Shown in pieces: positions 47,196 through 53,179 of a DNA stretch of 53,179 nucleotides (position 1 is its first letter; each line of letters begins with the position of its first letter). The position numbers and the translations under genes are program-made. A model generated the notes under the pieces. The model made no database searches. It saw only the letters and a list, made by a program, of their open reading frames with translations, and was not told the DNA's origin. The stretch spans positions 1-53,179 of the forward strand of contig CAMJBL010000014.1 in the NCBI GenBank assembly GCA_946403845.1, given 5' to 3'. This DNA comes from an uncultured Prevotella sp. (GTDB taxonomy: Bacteria > Bacteroidota > Bacteroidia > Bacteroidales > Bacteroidaceae).

Positions 47196-49189
47196 GGGCT
47201 TGAAGGTGATAATTGGAATTTAATCTTCTGTTGGGTGAGCAGAACAATGAACAAAGTAAACTGCAGGACGAAGACCATGCTCAAGAAGACATTCTCCTGA
47301 TAGAACTGCAGTAATAATACATATACAATATATGTGTAGAGGCAAGTGCCGATGCCATTGCCGTTTCGGAACAACCGATAGAGGAATCCACAAGTACAAC
47401 CATACATGGCTGCAAAAAAGGCGACGCCACGATAGCCAAAATCAATGTAGAAGGGTTGGAAGATCGTATAAACATTGGTGGATATCGGTACAAAGACAAA
47501 TTCTTGCAACTTGTCTTTGACCACGACATCGGCCCCAAAGCGTTTCAGGAAAAGATAGATGGTTTCGAAAGTATTCGTTCCAAACTGCGGAATGACTTCC
47601 GGTGATAGCTGACAAAATGCGACAGGGGGTGACAGGGCGTACATAGTGAAGAAGTCGAATAGGGTCTCTTCTTTCTGATAGTCGCTGTCTTCGCCGGCGC
47701 GTCCCAGATTGAAAATATAGAAAAGGATGATAATCAGGATGCTGAAGGTGGCTATGGTGCGGAGGCGTATGACCTTCTTTTCGAAGAGTACAAACATCGT
47801 ACTGACGAATACAAAGAACATCATACCCTTTTCCATGATGGCTAAAGAGTTCATTAGACAGGCGCAGCCCAAAATGACGACCTGCCATAGAGGGACCTTG
47901 GGGTGTGCCCATAATGCCACGACAAACAAGGCTTGGTTGATGACGGCAGAATAATTCAGAATGCCTTGTCCCTCGCCATAGACGGCCAGTGTACGCACAT
48001 TGGTCATCAGGTCTTCTGTGCCGAACATGGTGACTATTTGGATAACACGATAGACATAAAGCGGCGTGATGATCAGTGAGATGACGAAGAAAAAGAGGAA
48101 AAGGGATTTGTTGAATTGGATGCCACCTGATATCTCGTTTTTGTTAGTATCTGAGGATAGCATATAAGTGCTGATGGCACAGATACAGAAAATGGGAAAC
48201 CACAGGAGAAAACAGATATAAAACTGTTTCGTGATGGGGTATAGGTCTGTGTCTAACAGATAATAAAGCCCCAGAATGAACACCCAGATGGCGATGGTCA
48301 GGAACCAGGGTGAGAAATAACCGCCCAATTGGCTCAGTTTGAAATCCTCTGACCGTTTGCTCCTGTATCTGATGAATCCATGTGTTAATAGCAATGCGAG
48401 AATAACGAAACAGAGAAGATAGCCTATAAATGATTTATTGGCGTGCTGAGGCACGGTATTGTCCTGTATCACGGCAAATGACAGATAGGCACGTTCTTTC
48501 AGGGCTTTCTGACGCGCATATTCCTCTACAGCCTTTTCATGGAGGGCATAGGCGTCTTTTGATTCGTTTTCAAGTGCCTTCTCTTGTTGCTTTAGGGCAT
48601 TGGTGCTGATATTGACATGACTATCGATAAACCTGCCGTAGTCGTCCATGGCCTGTTGGTATTTGATTTGGGTGGCAGACAGGGCTCTTATGGCATTCTG
48701 TAAGGCAGAGTCAACAATGGTATGACGGTGCTGGGTAATGATGTCCTGCAGTTGGACGGTAATACTGTCCAACATTTGTGAGGCTACAACAGGGTCTTTG
48801 TCTGTGAAGCTGATACTAAGTGAAGTTTCTAAGCTGCTGTAGTTGTAGTTGATACGGTCGAGAATGGCCTTTATCGTATCCTTTTTATCCACATACTGAC
48901 CATATGTCATGTGTTTCCCAGGTATGTGTTTTTGTGCAATGCCGCGGGCGAAATCTTCCGTCTTTAAGACCTTACAATAGATTTCCATGTCGTTTATGCC
49001 GGTATTGGCCCCGCCCATGGCATTCTTAAGAGATGCTTTCAAACTGCTGAAACCGATGGCCAACTCTGTCTCTTTATACTCGTCGCTGAGTTTGGTGACA
49101 GCCGTATAGTCCTTTGGCACACACAGCCACACTACTAATGCAAGCAGTGTGGCTATGGCTGTGGCGAGAATATAAGGATGCCTTTTCAA
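47192..49189 (-). CDS. fusion of a Wzz-like co-polymerase domain and a Wzy-like polymerase
   Basis: 665 residues. Residues 1-280 look like a polysaccharide co-polymerase: helix 8-24, an extended coiled-coil-like region (about 110-240, rich in E, K, A, Q), and a second helix 254-273 (FIGYLLCFVILALLLTHGF). Residues 290-655 are a polytopic polymerase with about ten helices and a large loop near 545-585 (PPVAFCQLSPEVIPQFG...), as in Wzy/EpsG-like proteins. Start codon is TTG, 12 bases after the Wzz stop, so translation is probably coupled. The next ATG would remove the first helix. A separate Wzz gene lies immediately upstream. Confidence 0.88.
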   Translation of the reverse strand: MKRHPYILATAIATLLALVVWLCVPKDYTAVTKLSDEYKETELAIGFSSLKASLKNAMGGANTGINDMEIYCKVLKTEDFARGIAQKHIPGKHMTYGQYVDKKDTIKAILDRINYNYSSLETSLSISFTDKDPVVASQMLDSITVQLQDIITQHRHTIVDSALQNAIRALSATQIKYQQAMDDYGRFIDSHVNISTNALKQQEKALENESKDAYALHEKAVEEYARQKALKERAYLSFAVIQDNTVPQHANKSFIGYLLCFVILALLLTHGFIRYRSKRSEDFKLSQLGGYFSPWFLTIAIWVFILGLYYLLDTDLYPITKQFYICFLLWFPIFCICAISTYMLSSDTNKNEISGGIQFNKSLFLFFFVISLIITPLYVYRVIQIVTMFGTEDLMTNVRTLAVYGEGQGILNYSAVINQALFVVALWAHPKVPLWQVVILGCACLMNSLAIMEKGMMFFVFVSTMFVLFEKKVIRLRTIATFSILIIILFYIFNLGRAGEDSDYQKEETLFDFFTMYALSPPVAFCQLSPEVIPQFGTNTFETIYLFLKRFGADVVVKDKLQEFVFVPISTNVYTIFQPFYIDFGYRGVAFFAAMYGCTCGFLYRLFRNGNGIGTCLYTYIVYVLLLQFYQENVFLSMVFVLQFTLFIVLLTQQKIKFQLSPSSP

Positions 49190-49201
49190 TACGAGGAATA
49201 T

Positions 49202-50263
49202 CTAAACATTGATGAACTTCTGTCGGTTACGCCAGAGCAGCAGACCGGCCCTGAGCAGAAATCCCAAAATCATCCAGATGATGAGCGTGACAATCTTGGG
49301 GGTGCTGCTGTGCTTGACGGGGACGCTGGCCTCCTGGACAATCGTAAAGGCAGGTGTACGTTCCTGAACCTTAGCCTTGGCTAACTGTAGTTGCTCTACG
49401 ACTTGTTGGTAAATGGTATACTTCAGCTGCATCTCATTCTCGAGTTCGTCACCCTTCAGGACGTATGACTGCATCTTCAGGTTTTGGTAGGAATCGCCGA
49501 ATGCAGCATATTTCTGTCGTGCCTTGGTATACTCTTTATGGGCTTCGTCGAATAGCTTCTGCATGTATTCCAGATCAATACGTGCCTTCTTGGTACGGTA
49601 ATCTGTAATAGTACGTTGCAGGTGCATCTGGGCAGAGTCTGCTATCGTGGCAGCGATTTGAGGATCCTGGTCTTCTACAACGATGGTGATGACATTGGTT
49701 TTCTTGTCTACCGTACAATTCATCTTGTTATTGATAGCCTTGACGATATCGAATTCTTTTTTTGTCAGATGTTTAGAGTCAACCTTGTGGCCGGGCTTAG
49801 ACTGTTCGTCATTAGAAAGCTTCTCTTTCAGATTGTTCAGCCAGTCCATAGGATATTCGTAGAACGCTAATTTCTGATGTTTTTGCAGGTAGTCGAAGTA
49901 GGTGTATGTCTCACCAGTCTTGCTCTTTGTCACAGTGACAGGAAACATACCGACTACGAATCCGGTAGACTCCATGAGGTCTGGATAGATCTCCGGATAG
50001 AGGGCATCGCCAGTCTGGCCGATCTTCATGTTCATGCCAACCATAGCCGCCAGGGAGGAAATACTGCCAGAGAAACTGCTGCCAGATTCTTCTGGAGCAA
50101 GAATGACGGTTGATTTGTATATCTTCGGTGTGGCAAAAGCTAAGATAACACCAATGACGCCTGCTGTACATGAATAGATACAGATCTTGCGGAAGTCGGC
50201 CTTCAGTATCTTGAACACATCAATGAGACTGATGTCGATGCTTTTCTTCTTTTCCATAACCAT
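49202..50263 (-). CDS. Wzz-type chain-length determinant
   Basis: 353 residues. Transmembrane helices at about residues 27-45 and 325-345 enclose a periplasmic part with a predicted helix bundle (EYMQKLFDEAHKEYTKARQKYAAF, then NEMQLKYTIYQQVVEQLQLAKAKVQE). The PEESGSSFSGSISSLAAMVGM segment and the C-terminal SVPVKHSSTPKIV proline motif are typical. It lacks a C-terminal tyrosine-kinase domain. It abuts the Wza gene with no gap. Confidence 0.92.
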   Translation of the reverse strand: MVMEKKKSIDISLIDVFKILKADFRKICIYSCTAGVIGVILAFATPKIYKSTVILAPEESGSSFSGSISSLAAMVGMNMKIGQTGDALYPEIYPDLMESTGFVVGMFPVTVTKSKTGETYTYFDYLQKHQKLAFYEYPMDWLNNLKEKLSNDEQSKPGHKVDSKHLTKKEFDIVKAINNKMNCTVDKKTNVITIVVEDQDPQIAATIADSAQMHLQRTITDYRTKKARIDLEYMQKLFDEAHKEYTKARQKYAAFGDSYQNLKMQSYVLKGDELENEMQLKYTIYQQVVEQLQLAKAKVQERTPAFTIVQEASVPVKHSSTPKIVTLIIWMILGFLLRAGLLLWRNRQKFINV

Positions 50264-52798
50264 TTATTTTATCAGGTTGGCGATAGTGGCGATCATGGTG
50301 GCAATAGAGGCGGTGCTGGTGCCGATGCTGAGCCATTCGGTCAGACCGAGTCCGCGACGGCGTGACTTGGTGGGCACGACAATCTGACAGCCTGGTTTGG
50401 GACGATGCTTACGGTCTGCCTTTGCCACCATGCCATTCATATAGATGATAATGGTCTGGCTGCGTTTACCTGTGGAACTTACACCACCTGCCAGATCGAG
50501 ATAGTAATCGGCTTTCTCACCGGCTTTATAACGGACGGTGTTGGGGTAAAGCACCTCGCCGTTGATACTGACAGTACTGGTGTATCGAGGTACGACAATA
50601 CGGTCGCCTTCGCGCAGATAGGGATCGTCGTCGCTGCCAGGGTTGGCAAGGGCCTTATCCAACTCGATAGCAACTGGGAAGGTGGTCAGCGTCAACAGTT
50701 TCTTCACATCGATGGAGTCGTTTCCAGAGTTGCGTTGGGCTGTGCGGAGCATCGTCTCCATCATCTCACGTTCTTCCTGCGTCATCTGCCGGAGCAGCTT
50801 TGCACCCTCAGGATAGGCGCGTTTCGTGAGTCCTCCGGCTTGCTTGATAACCTCACTGAGTCGTTGGTTGCTGCTGGTCAATGTGTAATTGCCCCTGAAC
50901 TGTACTTCGCCTTCGATAGTAACATTCTGTTGCTCGTTGTAGTTGGGGCTACGGCGAATATAAACCTCGTCGTATGGTTGCAGGGTGAAAGGTGTCTCAC
51001 CCTGTGGAATCGTGAAGTCCGGGTTCAGCGAGAAACTATAGGTAAAAGCCAGTGTGTCGCCGGCTTCTGTTGCATTAGGCTCGATGATACGCCGTGAAAC
51101 ATCTACTTTTGCCAATGAGGCCGCATTTGTCAGACCGCCAGCCTGAAGCACCAGGTCCTCAACCGTCTCGTTGGAGGCGAATTTGTAGATGCCCGGATAG
51201 TTCACCTCGCCGTGAATCGTAATGGTCTGGTCTTCTTTTTCCTCTTCACGGCTTCCTATGTAGATGACGTCCTCATTCCTGAGCTCGATATCGGGCACGT
51301 TTCCTTCCAGGATGCCAAGAATGTCTACGCTCTTCACTTCAAGGGTGCGGTCTTTCTTCATACGGTGCATCACGGCATGCTGACCGATGGCATTCTCTGT
51401 CAGTCCGTCTGCAGCCTCAATAAGTGATTTGACTGTGCAGATCTGTCCGCCCACCTGGTACATGCCTGGACGGAAAACGGCACCCTTCACCTCTACCGTA
51501 TTCTGGTAACGGTTCAAGGTGGAGTCTACGCTGACAGAGTCTTCGTCCATCAGTTTGAAGTCGTTGAGGTCAAACTCGCCGACATTGAACACTGAGTACA
51601 TCTGCCCTGCCTTACGATGGATACGAATAGCCTTTGTGTAGGCATCGCCAGTAAAGCCGCCGGCATAACGAAGCAGGGTAGCAGCACTTTCTGTCTTTTT
51701 CATCTCGTAGAACATGGGACGCTTGATCTTACCGGCGATGTTCACCAAAGCCTCATACGGTCCTACGGTCACAATATCATTATCCTGCAGACGGACGTCA
51801 CCTGTCAGTTTGCCATTGAGCAGGAAGTCGTAGACGTCGACATTCGACAGCAAACGGCCATTGCGATACACTTTGACATTTCTCAGGGTACCGATTTCAT
51901 TGGGACCGCCAGCCATATAAAGCGCATTGTAGACGGTGGCAAATGCCGACATGGTATAAGTGCCTGGCATCTTGACTTCACCGATGACACTGATGGTAAT
52001 TGTACGTGTCTGTCCTACGGTAAGCTCAATATGGGAACCTTGGTATCTGGGTCCCAGAACACTTCTCAACTTGGCCTTGGCTTGGCTGACAGACAGGCCG
52101 CCCAGCTGGATAATACCGATATCCTCGACGGTGACATAGCCATCTGGCGAAATCGTTTCGGTGATGCTCTCCTGTGAAGCACCGGAAATGTCGATGTTCA
52201 CCTCGTCGCCAGGACCCAGACGGTAGTTCTGTGGCGTTGCCAGATTCATGCTACTCTCAAAGGTCAGGTCCTTATTGTTGAAGATGTCATGTCCGAAGAT
52301 CTTGCGCTTGGGCTCTTTCTCCTTTTCAAAGTCATCGTAGAAATATTTCAGAGAGTCGGGCATCATGAAGTCCACGGCGTCATCAAACTCGGTGAACTCC
52401 TTATCATTTTCGTCATAGGTGTTCTGCTTGGTCTTTTTCCGACCGTCTTTTACACGGTAGGGAGAGACATTGTGCTTTTCCTTGTCTATAATGTCCTGTC
52501 GTTTTTCGCCATTAGCCTTACGCATACGTTTCTTCACGTCCTTTGAGCCGGCAGTGATGTCCTCGGCCCCCAAGGCACCGTTTTGCATCTGACGTTGGTA
52601 TTTCTTGCGCAGACGTTGTAGTTGTTCCATGGTTACACCTCGTTGCATCAGTTGGGTGACGATTTGCTGGCGAGACACACCTTTGGCGTTTTGCTCAATA
52701 ACATAGTCCATCACTTGGTTGTCGGTCATACCCGACTGTGCCCAGCCTGTTGCAGCCATGAGCAGAAGTGATATCATCAGCGTAGTAAGTCTTTTCAT
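50264..52798 (-). CDS. Wza-like polysaccharide export protein with SLBB repeats
   Basis: 844 residues, signal peptide MKRLTTLMISLLLMAATGWA. A helical region (about 25-150) is followed by the export domain (PQNYRLGPGDEVNIDISGAS, about 188-262) and several SLBB domains (GEVKMPGTYTMSAFATVYNALYMAGG, KIKRPMFYEM, GAVFRPGMYQVGG, GEVNYPGIYKFAS, GEVQFRGNYTLTS, GEVLYPNTVRYKAG), each pairing a beta-hairpin with a helix. The last helix (LSIGTSTASIATMIATIANLI) may span the outer membrane. It is the first gene of the locus. It forms the export channel for the finished polymer together with Wzz. Confidence 0.93.
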   Translation of the reverse strand: MKRLTTLMISLLLMAATGWAQSGMTDNQVMDYVIEQNAKGVSRQQIVTQLMQRGVTMEQLQRLRKKYQRQMQNGALGAEDITAGSKDVKKRMRKANGEKRQDIIDKEKHNVSPYRVKDGRKKTKQNTYDENDKEFTEFDDAVDFMMPDSLKYFYDDFEKEKEPKRKIFGHDIFNNKDLTFESSMNLATPQNYRLGPGDEVNIDISGASQESITETISPDGYVTVEDIGIIQLGGLSVSQAKAKLRSVLGPRYQGSHIELTVGQTRTITISVIGEVKMPGTYTMSAFATVYNALYMAGGPNEIGTLRNVKVYRNGRLLSNVDVYDFLLNGKLTGDVRLQDNDIVTVGPYEALVNIAGKIKRPMFYEMKKTESAATLLRYAGGFTGDAYTKAIRIHRKAGQMYSVFNVGEFDLNDFKLMDEDSVSVDSTLNRYQNTVEVKGAVFRPGMYQVGGQICTVKSLIEAADGLTENAIGQHAVMHRMKKDRTLEVKSVDILGILEGNVPDIELRNEDVIYIGSREEEKEDQTITIHGEVNYPGIYKFASNETVEDLVLQAGGLTNAASLAKVDVSRRIIEPNATEAGDTLAFTYSFSLNPDFTIPQGETPFTLQPYDEVYIRRSPNYNEQQNVTIEGEVQFRGNYTLTSSNQRLSEVIKQAGGLTKRAYPEGAKLLRQMTQEEREMMETMLRTAQRNSGNDSIDVKKLLTLTTFPVAIELDKALANPGSDDDPYLREGDRIVVPRYTSTVSINGEVLYPNTVRYKAGEKADYYLDLAGGVSSTGKRSQTIIIYMNGMVAKADRKHRPKPGCQIVVPTKSRRRGLGLTEWLSIGTSTASIATMIATIANLIK

Positions 52799-52869
52799 AC
52801 GTTATCTTTTACACAGGTACATTATATATAAATAACATAATAGTTTGAGGATTATTGCCTAAATCTCGG

Positions 52870-52877
52870 CAAAGGTA
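52870..52877 (-). promoter_or_regulatory. -7 element of the polysaccharide operon
   Basis: TACCTTTG followed by C on the minus strand, about 70 bases before the Wza start. No TTG is at a standard distance. The region between this and the ssrA promoter is only about 20 bases, so the two transcription starts face away from each other. Confidence 0.5.
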
Positions 52878-52897
52878 TCATTTTTTTTCCAAAAAAC

Positions 52898-52928
52898 TTG
52901 CATTTATCAGAAAAAGTTGATATCTTTG
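52898..52928 (+). promoter_or_regulatory. ssrA promoter
   Basis: TTG at 52898-52900, a 20-base spacer, then TATCTTTG at 52921-52928, about 26 bases upstream of the tmRNA 5' end. Confidence 0.8.
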
Positions 52929-52954
52929 CACCGAAAACGACAAGTCTCGTATCT

Positions 52955-53179
52955 GGGGTTGACTGGATTTGACAGCGGGTAGAGATGGTACGTAAGCACG
53001 CGGAGGCTCGTTGGCTACCTCCTTAAACATAGTGAACAAAAAATTAATTGGCAACAATGAGTATGCTCTCGCTGCTTAATCGAAGTACAGTAGATTGCTA
53101 GCTTAATTCCACTACAAGGTAGAGGAACGAGACGTCGCTCCAAGGATGTTGTTCCGAATCTGAGGATCCAGCGGCGCAG
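52955..53179 (+). ncRNA. ssrA: transfer-messenger RNA, 3' end outside the window
   Basis: Starts GGGGTTGACTGGATTTGACA, the conserved 5' acceptor/D-like end of tmRNA. The tag frame resumes near 53050 (GGC) and reads GNNEYALAA, then TAA at 53077-53079; the ALAA ending is the usual degradation signal. Pseudoknot regions follow. The RNA rescues stalled ribosomes and tags the truncated product. About 150 bases including the 3' acceptor half are missing. Confidence 0.95.

Overview
The window comes from a Bacteroidales genome, most likely a Prevotella or a close relative. The main evidence is the repeated Bacteroidetes-type promoter, a TTG at about -33 and TAnnTTTG at about -7 with 19-20 bases between them. 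Supporting evidence includes a tmRNA tag ending NNEYALAA, a hybrid two-component regulator ending in an AraC domain, a TonB-dependent receptor next to lipoproteins with acidic surface-export signals, an HU-like wHTH protein, and short operons with 4-base ATGA overlaps. Species cannot be named from sequence alone.

Layout. (1) 1-19080, mostly housekeeping: the 5' part of tRNA-Arg(CCG), asnA, dnaX, a divisome ftsB/divIC-like gene, an operon of a DUF4369 lipoprotein, dihydroorotase and a free-standing MetH reactivation domain, a lipid/envelope operon (polyprenyl-phosphate glycosyltransferase, PlsC-like acyltransferase, metallophosphoesterase), mfd, a PadR-PspC pair, a TrpB2-type tryptophan synthase and a sensorless hybrid histidine kinase. 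(2) 19080-29100: trxB, glutathione peroxidase, a secreted DNA/RNA nuclease lipoprotein, rpmE2, two OB-fold-like lipoproteins and a TonB-dependent receptor. A secreted endonuclease/exonuclease/phosphatase and uridine kinase are transcribed divergently. I read the core of this region as a surface system that captures and degrades nucleic acid, feeding nucleosides to salvage. (3) 29100-38640: small envelope genes, an Arg/Ser-rich secreted protein, a Wzi-like barrel, an HU-like protein behind long tandem repeats, two very small genes, a beta-barrel, a small-molecule kinase-like protein, a VanX-like dipeptidase and a lone NMT1/THI5-type binding protein. (4) 38690-41059: a Cache-HAMP-SpoIIE-ATPase phosphatase. 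(5) 41042-52798, minus strand: a Wzx/Wzy polysaccharide locus (Wza, Wzz, a Wzz-Wzy fusion, Wzx, three glycosyltransferases, and two different initiating sugar-phosphate transferases). (6) ssrA starts at 52955 and runs off the end.

What stands out most is a layer of short dispersed repeats that ignores gene boundaries. There are about fifteen arrays of heptanucleotides (CTYACCT, GTGAAWA, GTTTATA or TGTAAAC types), four arrays of nonanucleotides, and hairpin units of about 27 bp with a GGGGAC core. They occur in intergenic promoter zones, at stop codons and inside open reading frames. mfd carries all three kinds. pyrC and the MetH-reactivation gene carry in-frame heptamer arrays. One array in the MetH gene lies in the stop-containing orientation, and precisely the unit that would give an in-frame TGA reads GGA. 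A small lipoprotein has most of its signal peptide encoded by two repeat arrays. Because the unit is 7 bases, the stop-free orientation gives the same cyclic heptapeptide in every frame. The other orientation gives stops in all three frames.

All family assignments rest on motifs read by eye; no database search was run.
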